In this document: positions 1 to 8,922 of the stretch, piece after piece | How the letters are laid out: the number at the start of each line of letters is the position of its first letter | Numbering within the stretch: the first letter of the stretch is position 1 | Assembly: GCA_964392965.1 (NCBI GenBank) | Contig: CAYMSA010000044.1 | Coordinates: 1 to 14,539 of the forward strand | DNA: 14,539 nucleotides | DNA from: CAYMSA01 sp964392965 | GTDB lineage: Bacteria > Actinomycetota > Coriobacteriia > Anaerosomatales > Anaerosomataceae | Direction: 5' to 3' | Made by a program: the position numbers and the translations under genes | Notes under the pieces: generated by a model | What the model saw: only the letters and a program-made list of their open reading frames with translations | The model's database searches: none | Told to the model about the DNA's origin: nothing

Positions 1-15
1 TGGACGGGTCGCTCG

Positions 16-43
16 CTGCTCGTCCGGGGACCGGGACGAGCAG
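16..43. other. Perfect 10-bp inverted repeat (hairpin) upstream of secG
   Basis: CTGCTCGTCC (16-25) pairs perfectly with GGACGAGCAG (34-43) across an 8-base loop. No T-run follows. It could be the end of a terminator for a gene lying left of the window, or a processing hairpin. I see no coding frame in positions 1-152 that looks real. Confidence 0.5.
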
Positions 44-66
44 ATGTCTAGTATGATGGTGCCTGC

Positions 67-96
67 TTGAGCTTCCGGCACCCGCACGACTATACT
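67..96 (+). promoter_or_regulatory. Probable housekeeping-sigma promoter for secG
   Basis: TTGAGC (67-72) and TATACT (91-96) are separated by 18 bases and lie 57 bases before the secG start. Both hexamers are close to the sigma-70/sigma-A consensus. The call rests on sequence match only. Confidence 0.6.
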
Positions 97-152
97 GCTA
101 CGGTTGCTGTAACCACTGCGACCCATCGGGTGGCACCCGTGAGGAGATATCT

Positions 153-392
153 GTGGACGTCGTCACCTACATCGCACTCGCCATACACGTCATCTGCTCG
201 TTCGGCCTGGTGGTATTCGTGCTGCTGCACTCGGGGAAGGGCACCGGTCTCTCGTCCTTCTTCGGCGCGGGGCTCACGCCCACGGCTACCGGCACGGGCA
301 CGATCGAGCGCAATCTCGATCGCATCACCATCGCTTTCGCCGCAGGCTATGGACTCACGGCTCTCATCCTCATGGTCACCTACCATCCGTAG
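153..392 (+). CDS. secG: Preprotein translocase subunit SecG
   Basis: SecG is the small accessory membrane subunit of the SecYEG channel, which exports unfolded proteins across the cytoplasmic membrane. The 79-residue product has the expected two-helix hairpin: a first membrane segment at about residues 4-25, a Gly/Ser-rich cytoplasmic loop beginning HSGKGTGLSSFFGAG at residues 26-40 (the typical SecG signature region), and a second segment at about 57-76. The length matches the family (about 70-85). The start is GTG at 153, with GAGGAG at 141-146 giving 6-base spacing. A promoter lies just upstream and a hairpin follows, so it looks monocistronic. Antisense frames opposite it are composition artefacts. 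The neighbouring transporter operon is not functionally tied to it. Confidence 0.9.
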   Translation: MDVVTYIALAIHVICSFGLVVFVLLHSGKGTGLSSFFGAGLTPTATGTGTIERNLDRITIAFAAGYGLTALILMVTYHP

Positions 393-424
393 GAAGCGCG
401 TCTCGATCATGTTTCGCCCCTTTG

Positions 425-449
425 CGACCCGCCCGAAATCGGCGGGTCG
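425..449 (+). terminator. Hairpin after secG, probable terminator
   Basis: CGACCCGCC (425-433) pairs perfectly with GGCGGGTCG (441-449) around a 7-base loop, 32 bases after the secG stop. The stem is long and GC-rich, but it is followed by TATACTGTCC and not a T-run. It is therefore either a U-poor terminator or a 3' stabilising hairpin. Confidence 0.55.
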
Positions 450-693
450 TATACTGTCCCGGGTACTTCAGACGGCGTGCACGCTTGCGCTTCGATACAG
501 ATAGCGCGAGACTACAAACATTGTCGTAGTGAGAGGGTTCGGCCGGCAGGGGCGGCGAGGCTCCAGTGTTGCCGGAGCGAGGAGGGCTATGTGAGACGGT
601 GGCGTTGACGCTTCGAAACGGGCTTCAATCAGTACGACGCATGCACTAAGAGACGTATTCATCGAGAAACGTGTTTTGGAGGGAGGCTGGACT
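450..693 (+). other. Non-coding leader upstream of the transporter operon
   Basis: These 244 bases lie between the secG hairpin and the binding-protein start, and no convincing gene is present. Weak promoter-like pieces include TTGACG at 605-610 without a good -10 at standard spacing. A short inverted repeat GCGCT/AGCGC is at 487-507. The operon promoter should lie in this stretch, but I cannot fix it. I recognise no riboswitch or T-box consensus. The only strong signal is the ribosome binding site GGAGGGAGG at 678-686. Confidence 0.4.
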
Positions 694-2367
694 ATGTCGA
701 AGCGATTCCGCACGGGATTCGTGACGGTCCTGTCGCTCGCCCTGGTGGCGGCGTTGTTCGCCCTGGGTGGTTGCGGCGGGTCTGGCGGCAGCAATGGTGG
801 CGACGCCACGAGCACCCCGGAGCCGGACGGCTCCGAGGCCCAGAAGGGCGGCACGTTCAACTTCTACATCAGCGAGCCTGCGTTCATCGATCCGATCAAC
901 CTGCAGGAGTCGGAGGGCACCCAGGTCGGTCAGGCGGTGTTCGACAGCCTCGTGGCTTTCGATCCGATCACCTCGGAGATCCTCCCCGCAGCTGCCGTCA
1001 GCTGGGAGAGCAACGAGGACGCCACGGTATGGACGTTCAAGCTCGTCGAGGGCGCGAAGTTCCATGACGGCAGCGAGGTGACCGCCGATGACTTCAAGTT
1101 CGCGTGGGAGCGCATCTGCACCCCGGCGAACAAGTCGGAGATCTCGTACCACCTGGCCGTCGTGCAGGGCTACGACGAGATGCAGGCCGAAACCGCCCAG
1201 GAGCTCTCCGGCGTGAAGGTCATCGACGACTACACGCTCGAGGTCACGCTCAACTACGGTTTCGCTGACTTCGAGTTCGTCGTCGGCCATCCGGCCCTCG
1301 CTCCCGTGCCCAAGGAGGCCGTCGAGGCCGATCCCGCCGCGTTCGGTGACATGCCGATCGGCAACGGTCCTTTCAAGATGGCTGAGCCGTGGGCCCACGA
1401 CCAGTACATCAAGGTCGTCAAGTTCGACGACTACTACGGCGCCGAGCCGAACATCGACGGTGTCGACTTCCTGATCCTCGCCGACCAGGACACCGCATTC
1501 AACGAGTTCACCGCCGGCAACCTGGACTTCGTGCCGATTCCCACCGGCCAGATCCAGAGCACCGTCACCCAGTATGGCGAGAGCCCCGACGGCTACACCG
1601 TCAACCCGGGCGAGCAGGTCAGCCTCGGTTCCGAGCAGGCCATCTACTACCTCGTCGTGAACAACACCGACGATACCCTGAAGAACCCGCTTGTCCGCAA
1701 GGCAATCTCGCTCGCTATCGATCGCCAGGAGATCTGCGACAAGGTCTTCGAGGGCACCCGCGTGCCGGCGACCGGTATCGTCCCGACCGCCATCTTCGGC
1801 TATGAGGCCGGCAACTTCGCGTCGGCTGTCTACGACGTCGAGGCTGCCAAGGCGGCTCTGGCCGAGGCCGGTTTCCCCAACGGTGAGGGCCTGCCGACGA
1901 TCAACCTCGAGTACAACAGCGGTTCGGGCCACGAGGACATCCTTGCGCTCGTCCAGGCTGACCTGAAAGAGATCGGCGTCAACAGCGAGCTCCTCGGCAG
2001 CGAGTGGGCGCAGTATCTCGACAAGCTGGGTGCCGCCAACTACAGCATCGGCCGCCTCGGCTGGATCGCGGACTACCCGATCATGGACAACTTCCTGTAC
2101 CCGCTCTTCCGCTCGGGAAGCGCAGACAACTACTCGTTCTACTCGAACACCGAGGTGGACCAGCTGCTCGACAAAGCGCGTACCACGACGGATGACGCCG
2201 AGCGCGTGGATCTGTACAACGATGTCGAGAAGATCGTCGGTGACGACACCGCGGTCATCCCGATGTTCTACTACAGGCACACCCGCGTCGCCTCTGATCG
2301 CGTGCACGACGGTGTCTACAGCGCGAACGGCCTCTTCAACTTCGAGTCCGTCTGGCTGGAGCAGTAA
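694..2367 (+). CDS. Peptide/nickel-type ABC transporter substrate-binding lipoprotein (SBP family 5)
   Basis: This is the extracellular ligand-binding component of a Dpp/Opp-family importer. The 557-residue product starts with a basic n-region and hydrophobic core ending in a lipobox ALGGC, with lipidated Cys27. A Gly/Ser/Asn-rich tether follows to about residue 50. The mature domain carries the family-5 signature: WTFKLVEGAKFHDG followed by TADDFKFAWER, with FHDG at residues 123-126. The start is ATG 694, 7 bases after GGAGGGAGG (678-686). An in-frame TTG at 676 is rejected because it would overlap that site and place six residues before the signal. It is the first gene of a five-gene import operon and is followed by a strong hairpin, consistent with the excess of binding protein usual in such systems. 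The substrate is probably oligopeptides. Dipeptide, nickel chelate or another solute cannot be excluded by eye. Confidence 0.93.
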   Translation: MSKRFRTGFVTVLSLALVAALFALGGCGGSGGSNGGDATSTPEPDGSEAQKGGTFNFYISEPAFIDPINLQESEGTQVGQAVFDSLVAFDPITSEILPAAAVSWESNEDATVWTFKLVEGAKFHDGSEVTADDFKFAWERICTPANKSEISYHLAVVQGYDEMQAETAQELSGVKVIDDYTLEVTLNYGFADFEFVVGHPALAPVPKEAVEADPAAFGDMPIGNGPFKMAEPWAHDQYIKVVKFDDYYGAEPNIDGVDFLILADQDTAFNEFTAGNLDFVPIPTGQIQSTVTQYGESPDGYTVNPGEQVSLGSEQAIYYLVVNNTDDTLKNPLVRKAISLAIDRQEICDKVFEGTRVPATGIVPTAIFGYEAGNFASAVYDVEAAKAALAEAGFPNGEGLPTINLEYNSGSGHEDILALVQADLKEIGVNSELLGSEWAQYLDKLGAANYSIGRLGWIADYPIMDNFLYPLFRSGSADNYSFYSNTEVDQLLDKARTTTDDAERVDLYNDVEKIVGDDTAVIPMFYYRHTRVASDRVHDGVYSANGLFNFESVWLEQ

Positions 2368-2396
2368 CATCAGACGTCAGTAGCGCATCACAGGTC

Positions 2397-2430
2397 GTGT
2401 GCCGGGGCTCCTTCGGGTGCCCCGGCACAC
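2397..2430 (+). promoter_or_regulatory. Intercistronic hairpin with UUCG tetraloop between binding protein and permease
   Basis: GTGTGCCGGGGC (2397-2408) pairs without mismatch with GCCCCGGCACAC (2419-2430). The intervening bases can add two more C-G pairs closing a TTCG tetraloop (2412-2415), after one T-T mismatch. There is no T-run, so full termination is unlikely. In binding-protein operons such structures usually protect the upstream mRNA segment from 3' exonucleases or attenuate read-through, raising binding protein over membrane subunits. That role is inferred here. Confidence 0.75.
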
Positions 2431-2473
2431 GGGCATCAGAGCCGGTGATGGTGCTTTGTGGAAGACAGGACCC

Positions 2474-3445
2474 ATGGCCAAGTACGTCATCCGACGCATT
2501 CTCCAGATGATCCCGGTGTTCCTCGGGGTCACCCTCATTCTCTTCCTGCTGAGGATACCGGGTGTCATCCCGGGCGATCCGATTCAGCTCATCGTGGGGG
2601 AGAAGCAGCTCACTCCCGCCTTGCGGGCCCAGATCGAAGCAGAGAACCATCTGAACGAACCGTTCCACGTGCAGTACGGTTACTACGTGAGCGACCTGGT
2701 CCAGGGCGACTTCGGCACCTCGTATCAGAAGAACCGTCCGGTCGCTGACATCCTCATGGACAAGTTCCCCAACACGTTCCGCCTGGCGCTCGCCGCCATC
2801 ATCATCGAGATCATCATCGGCATCCTCGCCGGCATCATATCGGCGGTGAAACAGTATTCCTTCCTGGATGTGCTGGTCACCGTGAGCACCTCGGTCCTCG
2901 TGTCCGTTCCGGTCTTCTGGTTAGGCCTTCTGCTCCAGATGTTCTTCGGCATCAAGCTCAAGGAGTGGACCGGCGGTGCGATCTTCCTGCCGATGTCCCA
3001 GATGGGTACGCCACCGGACATCGCGCACCTCGTCCTTCCGGCAATCACCCTGGCCTCCGTCTCCACCGCCTACGTGGCGCGCATCATGCGCAGTCAGATG
3101 CTCGAGGCGATGGGCCAGGACTACATACGCACGGCACGTGCGAAGGGACTCACGAACCGCGCGGTCGTGTTCAAGCATGCACTCAAGAACGCGTTGATTC
3201 CCGTCGTCACGTACATCGGAATCGACATGGGCGCCCTGATGGGCGGGGCGATTCTGACGGAGACGGTGTTCTCCTGGCCCGGGGTCGGCAGGGAGATATT
3301 CCTTGCGGTGTCGCAGCGCGACTGGCCGGTCGTCATGGGGGGTATCGTCGCAGTCGTCCTCATCGTCATGATCATCAACCTGCTCGTGGACATCAGCTAC
3401 GCGGCCCTCGATCCGCGCATCAGATACGGAGGTGCGTCGGAATGA
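2474..3445 (+). CDS. dppB: ABC transporter permease, DppB/OppB family
   Basis: This is one of two membrane subunits forming the translocation path of the importer. The 323-residue product begins MAKYVIRRILQMIPVFLGV, a typical DppB N-terminus that runs directly into the first membrane helix. An extracytoplasmic stretch containing IPGDPIQLIVGEKQLTP follows, then about five further helices. The EAA coupling loop starts at about residue 216 (DYIRTARAKGL, then KHALKNALIPV) and is where the ATPases dock. The start is ATG 2474; only a modest AGGA/GGAAG lies upstream, so translation may be weaker than for the binding protein. It follows the intercistronic hairpin and overlaps the next gene by ATGA. 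The symbol marks the family and does not prove dipeptide specificity. Confidence 0.92.
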   Translation: MAKYVIRRILQMIPVFLGVTLILFLLRIPGVIPGDPIQLIVGEKQLTPALRAQIEAENHLNEPFHVQYGYYVSDLVQGDFGTSYQKNRPVADILMDKFPNTFRLALAAIIIEIIIGILAGIISAVKQYSFLDVLVTVSTSVLVSVPVFWLGLLLQMFFGIKLKEWTGGAIFLPMSQMGTPPDIAHLVLPAITLASVSTAYVARIMRSQMLEAMGQDYIRTARAKGLTNRAVVFKHALKNALIPVVTYIGIDMGALMGGAILTETVFSWPGVGREIFLAVSQRDWPVVMGGIVAVVLIVMIINLLVDISYAALDPRIRYGGASE

Positions 3446-4404
3446 GCACGCGTCGCACCACGGATTTCGAAGACGGGTCTCTCATGCCCGATAGGGACCC
3501 CGACATCCCGGGATCGCTTGTGGAGGCAGCTGTGACGGCCGCCCCCGATCGGCCGGCTAGAACACTCTGGGGCGATGCCCTGCGCCGCCTGCGCAAGAAC
3601 AAGCTCGCCATCGCGGGGCTCATCTGGATCGTGATCGTCGTCGCGCTGGTCGTGTCCGCGGACCTCTGGGTGCCCCACTTCTTCGCGGAGCCCACCTCCA
3701 CCGAGTTCGCGAGCCTGCAGTCTCCCTCGGCCGAGCATCCGTTCGGCACGGACCGAATCGGTCGCGACGTCTTCTCTCGCGTCGTCTATGGCGGCCGCGT
3801 CTCACTCGCAGTCGGTGTACTTGCCACCAGTATCTCTCTGGTGATCGGGCTGTTCATGGGCTCGATGGCGGGCTACTACGGCGGCATCGTCGACTCACTC
3901 GTGATGCGCACGGCGGACATCTTCTTCGCGTTTCCGTACACGCTCTTCGCCATCGTCTTGCTCGCTGTGCTGGGACCGAGCTTCTGGAACGTGTTCATCG
4001 CGATCGGCATCCTGGGCTGGCCGTCGACGGCGCGTGTCTTGCGAAGTTCGATCCTCAGCGTGAAGCAGAACGAGTACGTAGAGGCCGCCCATGCGATGGG
4101 TGCGTCGAACATGCGGGTGCTAGACAGGCACATCATGCCCAACGCCATCGCGCCTATCATCGTCTACGCCACGATGAGCGTCGGTGGCGCCATCCTGGCC
4201 GAAGCCGCCCTCTCGTACCTCGGCATGGGTGTTCAGCCGCCGATGCCGTCCTGGGGGCAGATGCTCTCCGAGGCCAAGTCGCTCATGGTCGCGGCACCCT
4301 GGCTCACCATCTACCCGGGTTTCGCGATCCTCACCACGGTCTTCTCGTTCGTCCTCATCGGCGACGGACTGCGGGACGCCCTCGATGTGAAGATGAAGGA
4401 CTGA
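3442..4404 (+). CDS. dppC: ABC transporter permease, DppC/OppC family
   Basis: This is the second membrane subunit of the importer, pairing with the DppB-like protein. The 320-residue product has a polar N-terminal tail of about 45 residues, then a Trp-containing LWGDALRRLRKNKLAIAGL lead-in to the first helix, as in OppC_N domains. An extracytoplasmic segment contains HPFGTDRIGRDVFSRVVYGGR, a DppC hallmark. The EAA loop starts near residue 211 (EYVEAAHAMGASNMRVLDRH, then IMPNAIAPI). The start is ATG 3442 inside an ATGA overlap, with GGAGG at 3428-3432 and 9-base spacing. An in-frame ATG at 3484 is a possible shorter start. A much longer in-frame extension to the left only shadows the upstream permease. 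The next gene follows after one base, so translational coupling is likely. Confidence 0.93.
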   Translation: MSTRRTTDFEDGSLMPDRDPDIPGSLVEAAVTAAPDRPARTLWGDALRRLRKNKLAIAGLIWIVIVVALVVSADLWVPHFFAEPTSTEFASLQSPSAEHPFGTDRIGRDVFSRVVYGGRVSLAVGVLATSISLVIGLFMGSMAGYYGGIVDSLVMRTADIFFAFPYTLFAIVLLAVLGPSFWNVFIAIGILGWPSTARVLRSSILSVKQNEYVEAAHAMGASNMRVLDRHIMPNAIAPIIVYATMSVGGAILAEAALSYLGMGVQPPMPSWGQMLSEAKSLMVAAPWLTIYPGFAILTTVFSFVLIGDGLRDALDVKMKD

Positions 4405-4405
4405 T

Positions 4406-5421
4406 ATGTCAGCGCTCCTTGAAGTCAGAAACCTCAAGACCCAGTTCGACACGCGGGACGGTGTCGTCCGCGCGGTCGATGGAGTGAACTTCTCACTGCA
4501 GTCCGGTAAGACGCTCGCCATCGTCGGTGAGTCGGGCTCGGGCAAGTCGGTCACCGCGCTCTCCATCATGCGTCTTGTCCAGGGCCCGAAGGGGAGGATC
4601 GCCGAAGGCGAGATACTCCTCGAAGGCAAGGACATCCTCAAGATGAGTGAGACGGCGGTCAGGCAGATGCGCGGCAATCGCATCGCGATGATCTTCCAGG
4701 ACCCGATGACGTCACTCAATCCCGTGTTCCGGGTGGGTACCCAGATCGGTGAGTCGTTGCGCGTCCACAAGGGTTTGAAGCGCCGTGAGGCCGAGGCCCG
4801 TGCGGTGGAGCTTCTCGAGCTCGTGGGGATACCCAAGGCGGCCGATCGTGTGCGCGACTACCCGCACGAGTTCTCAGGCGGTATGCGTCAGAGGGCGATG
4901 ATCGCCATGGCGCTCGCGTGCGATCCGGCCATCCTCATCGCGGACGAGCCGACGACGGCGCTGGACGTGACGATCCAGGCGCAGATCCTCGAGCTCATGA
5001 TGGAGATGCAGGAGCGTACCGGAGCCGCGATCATCATGATCACCCACGACCTCGGTGTGGTCGCCGAGATCGCTGACGACGTTCTCGTCATGTATGCCGG
5101 CAGGCCCGTCGAACACGCTCCGGCCGACGAGCTCTTCTATCGCCCGCTGCATCCGTACACTTGGGGGCTGCTCGACAGCCTTCCCCGGCACGACATCAGC
5201 GACAAGGGTCTCCTCGTTCCCATCGACGGACAACCGCCCAGTCTGATCGACGTTCCGAGCGGCTGTGCCTTCCATCCTCGCTGCCCCTATGCGCGCGCCC
5301 GCTGTTCGGAGGAGGTGCCGGAGCCCCGTGATGTCGGCAACGGCCACTCGGTGGCATGCCATTTCGCCGGTGAGCCGGACTTCGAGCGCCGCCATGTGGT
5401 CGTGAGCGGGGAGGTGGCCTG

Positions 5422-5422
<1 letters not shown>
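4406..5422 (+). CDS. dppD: Peptide/nickel ABC transporter ATP-binding protein, DppD/OppD family
   Basis: This is one of the two cytoplasmic ATPases that power the importer. The 338-residue product contains Walker A GESGSGKS at residues 41-48, the ABC signature within EFSGGMRQRAMIAMA, Walker B ILIADEPTTALDVT and the switch HDLGVV. The C-terminal oligopeptide/dipeptide extension carries the cysteine set C287-x5-C293-x6-C300-x17-C318, in the HPRCPYARARC context. This set is typical of the family and known in some members to hold an iron-sulfur cluster. The start is ATG 4406, one base after the previous stop, with AAGGA at 4396-4400. The stop overlaps the next start as TGATG. All catalytic motifs are intact. 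Confidence 0.93.
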
Positions 5423-6456
<1,034 letters not shown>

Positions 6457-6473
6457 GCAGGGCGGGAAGGTCT

Positions 6474-6482
6474 TGTTATACT
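6474..6482 (+). promoter_or_regulatory. Extended -10 promoter of tRNA-Leu
   Basis: TGTTATACT contains a TGn extension followed directly by the -10 hexamer TATACT (6477-6482), 29 bases before the tRNA 5' end. No good -35 hexamer is present, which is common for extended -10 promoters. The short leader contains a small hairpin, CTGCCC-TGAA-GGGCGG (6491-6506), just before the RNase P cleavage point. Confidence 0.6.
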
Positions 6483-6511
6483 CTCGTTCGCTGCCCTGAA
6501 GGGCGGTTCGA

Positions 6512-6597
<86 letters not shown>

Positions 6598-6607
6598 GAA
6601 ACTGACG

Positions 6608-6640
6608 GACCCCGTCCACTCCGGACGGGGTCTTTCTTCA
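6608..6640 (+). terminator. Intrinsic terminator of tRNA-Leu
   Basis: GACCCCGTCC (6608-6617) pairs perfectly with GGACGGGGTC (6623-6632) around a 5-base loop. It is followed at once by TTTCTT. It lies 10 bases after the tRNA CCA end. This is the clearest Rho-independent terminator in the window. Confidence 0.85.
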
Positions 6641-6853
6641 TGCGTAGACCGGGTCTCTGCGAAGGACCGGGGCAGCGGTTCAGCGCGTGACGCGTCAGCG
6701 GCTGCGGGCGCTTCGACACAGAGCGGGGCTTGCTCTACCATCGTGGCAGACTTGACGGCCGTTGCGATGCGCTCTGACGATCCAGGGCACGTGGTGCCTC
6801 TTCCGCGTTGCTCCGGCCTTTCGGACGTCACCTGGTTGACGGGAGGAGGCACG

Positions 6854-7654
6854 ATGCTGCGATTCGCGACTGTCGCTGTCGGCGAGGGACCCGCGACTGC
6901 GTGTGTCAGGTGCGCGGCTACTGCGCCCGCGGTCTATCGCGACGTGGCCGATATCGAGACCGAGCTCCATGCCATCGTCGCCGACTGGCACGATGGGCCG
7001 GGCCCGAACGTCACGCTCGGCGGTCCCGAGCCCTTCGGGCACCCTGACCTGCCATCGGTGGTGGCTGCCTGCACGCGAGTCGGCGTGCGACGCATCGCCA
7101 TCGAGACGGCCGGTGATCCGCTTGCCGTACACGGCAACGCGCCCGGGATCCTCCACGCCGGCGTCACGCACGTGGACGTGCGCGTTCCGGCACTCGGCAT
7201 CCTCGGCGATGAACTCACCGGTCGGCCGGGTGCCGTCGCTCGTGCCGAGGCCGGCGTTCGCCTGTACGTGGCGGCGGCACAGGAGCGCTCGCGGCCCGCC
7301 GTCGTGACGGTCGTTGTTCCCGTGTGCTCTCATAACGTACGCGAGCTCCCGGCGACCATCGCGGGACTGGCGCTATGGGGAGTCGATGCGGTGCGGCTCG
7401 TCCGAGGCGGTGGCTCGCGGTTGCCCGACTCGGCGGAGGCCTTCGTGTCGGCTGCGTGCGACACGGGCATGGTGAACCGTCTTTGGGTCGAGACTGACGG
7501 TTCGTTGCCGCTGCCGGTCACGCACTACCTGCACGATGTTACCCTGTCGCCCTCGGCCGCTCATGCGACCGGGACACCTCCCGGCTTCAGCGCTGCGCAG
7601 GGTCCCGGACAGGCGCACCGGGACGGGGGAGGTGCCTCATGTCCAGCCCGCTGA
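6854..7654 (+). CDS. Radical-SAM-like protein with incomplete cluster motif
   Basis: The function is unknown. The 266-residue product has features of a radical SAM TIM barrel. GGPEP at residues 56-60 followed by FGHPDLPSVV matches the GGxEP motif and its usual downstream helix, and then comes a strand with ETAG. The N-terminal position that should hold C-x3-C-x2-C shows only C17 and C20; the place of the first Cys is Pro13. A normal [4Fe-4S]/SAM site is therefore unlikely. The last 25 or so residues are Gly/Pro/Ala-rich and look disordered. The start is ATG 6854, with GGGAGGAGG at 6841-6849. A longer in-frame extension would run into the tRNA and is rejected. It overlaps the next gene by 16 bases, implying coupled translation with the B12 radical SAM enzyme. 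It may be a partner or scaffold subunit, which is inference. The 213 bases upstream (6641-6853) hold TTGACG at 6752-6757 but no firm -10. Confidence 0.7.
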   Translation: MLRFATVAVGEGPATACVRCAATAPAVYRDVADIETELHAIVADWHDGPGPNVTLGGPEPFGHPDLPSVVAACTRVGVRRIAIETAGDPLAVHGNAPGILHAGVTHVDVRVPALGILGDELTGRPGAVARAEAGVRLYVAAAQERSRPAVVTVVVPVCSHNVRELPATIAGLALWGVDAVRLVRGGGSRLPDSAEAFVSAACDTGMVNRLWVETDGSLPLPVTHYLHDVTLSPSAAHATGTPPGFSAAQGPGQAHRDGGGASCPAR

Positions 7655-8922
7655 AGGTGGCCTTGCTCGCACTGAACGTGCCCGGCTACCAGTCGCTCGC
7701 TTTGGGGTATCTGCGCGCGTATGCGATGGACGACGACCGGCTCACGGGGCGTGTCGCGTTCGAGACGCTCGATCTCTCGACGGATGACGATGCCTGGTGG
7801 GTCGCCTACCGCCTCATCGGCCTGCGACCGGACGTGCTTGCGGTGTCCGTGTACTGCTGGGGCGCGCGTGTCACCTACGACGTGTGCCGCATCGTGAAGC
7901 GCGCACTGCCCGAAGTCCGGATCGTGCTCGGAGGCCCGGAGGTCGGTCCCATCGCCGAGGAGGTGCTGCGGGCCCATCCTGAGGTCGAGGCCATCGTTCG
8001 CGGGGAGGGTGAGGCTGCCTTCGCCGACCTGCTCGACCAGGCCCGCCGGGGGAAGCCGTTCACGCGCGTAGAGGGGGTGAGTGTGCGGACCGCGGACGGA
8101 GAGATCCGTCACTCGCCGGACCGTCCTCTCATCCGCGACCTCGATGCCATACCCTCACCGTATCTCGCCGGTGTCCTCGAGCCGCGCGAGGGTACTGCCT
8201 ACCTCGAGACCTATCGCGGGTGTCCTCACAACTGCGCGTACTGCTTCGAGGGGAAGGGGTATGGGCGGATCCGTTCCTTCAGCCGGGAACGTACCGAAGC
8301 CGAGATCCGCCACCTCGTCGAAGACCGCGGCGTCATGTCCTTCACGTTCGTGGATTCCGTGTTCAACCTCACGGCCGAGCGCCTCGGCTGGTTGACGTCG
8401 ATACTCGCACCGTACGCTCGCCGGGGCGTGAGGCTCCACACGGTCGAGGTGGACATCGAGCGTGTCGATGCGGCTGCTGCGGCCGCACTCCGCGACGCGG
8501 GTGTCGTCTCAGTCGAGACGGGCCCGCAGTCCGTAGGGCCGACAGCACTCGAGACCTGCCATCGGCGGTTCGACCGGGAGCGTTTCGCTGCAGGTGTCGA
8601 GGCGTTGAAGTCGGTCGGCATCCGCGTGGAGTGCGATCTCATCGCAGGACTGCCCGGTGACACAGCAGACGATTTCCTCGATGGGCTGACGTTCAGCTTG
8701 TCGCTCGATCCGGGCAAGATCCAGACGTCGACACTCCACGTTCTTCCGGGAACCGAGCTCTACACCAGAGCGGAGGAGTTGGGCCTGAAGTACGACCCCG
8801 AGCCGCCGCATGAGATCATCGAGACCGAGACGATCGGCTTCACCGACCTGCGGCGGCTTGAGGCGCGTTCGATCTACGTGGCGGCCCGCTATGCCGCCAC
8901 CGCTGAGGGGAGCGCAAAATGA
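7639..8922 (+). CDS. B12-binding domain radical SAM protein
   Basis: This is a predicted cytoplasmic enzyme that generates a 5'-deoxyadenosyl radical and binds cobalamin; its substrate is unknown. In the 427-residue product, the N-terminal Rossmann-like cobalamin domain (about residues 5-140) shows LALGYLRAYA, the strand IVLGGPEVGP and VRGEGEAAF, all typical of the BchE-like B12 group. The radical SAM domain has an intact cluster motif CPHNCAYC with Cys195, Cys199 and Cys202, followed by conserved barrel pieces such as TFVDSVFN and LIAGLPGDTADDF. The overall pattern resembles B12 radical SAM proteins that carry a C-terminal DUF4080-like region, though I am unsure of that subgroup. The start is ATG 7639, with GGGGAGG at 7626-7632. 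It overlaps the preceding gene by 16 bases and the next by ATGA, so the three form one translational unit. Modification of a small molecule, perhaps methylation or rearrangement, is only a guess. Confidence 0.9.
   Translation: MSSPLKVALLALNVPGYQSLALGYLRAYAMDDDRLTGRVAFETLDLSTDDDAWWVAYRLIGLRPDVLAVSVYCWGARVTYDVCRIVKRALPEVRIVLGGPEVGPIAEEVLRAHPEVEAIVRGEGEAAFADLLDQARRGKPFTRVEGVSVRTADGEIRHSPDRPLIRDLDAIPSPYLAGVLEPREGTAYLETYRGCPHNCAYCFEGKGYGRIRSFSRERTEAEIRHLVEDRGVMSFTFVDSVFNLTAERLGWLTSILAPYARRGVRLHTVEVDIERVDAAAAAALRDAGVVSVETGPQSVGPTALETCHRRFDRERFAAGVEALKSVGIRVECDLIAGLPGDTADDFLDGLTFSLSLDPGKIQTSTLHVLPGTELYTRAEELGLKYDPEPPHEIIETETIGFTDLRRLEARSIYVAARYAATAEGSAK

Noticed and set aside
579..594. GAGGAGGG followed by ATG-TGA, a possible start-stop minigene
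   Set aside because: The spacing is too short, only one codon is encoded, and nothing supports a leader-peptide mechanism.
646..2370. Long open frame of 574 codons antisense to the binding-protein gene
   Set aside because: It mirrors a clearly real gene, has Val/Asp/Arg-rich low-complexity composition expected of high-GC antisense, and has no ribosome site or recognisable domain.
2965..3441. Leftward extension of the second permease
   Set aside because: The extension is an alternate frame of the first permease; the Arg/His/Gly-rich translation is not permease-like, and ATG 3442 has a good ribosome site.
4120..4836. Antisense open frame across the permease/ATPase junction
   Set aside because: It spans two well-supported genes on the other strand and shows no domain; a GC-composition artefact.
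6641..6853. Possible cobalamin riboswitch before the B12 radical SAM operon
   Set aside because: I cannot see the conserved B12-box or the required helices; only short unrelated inverted repeats are present.
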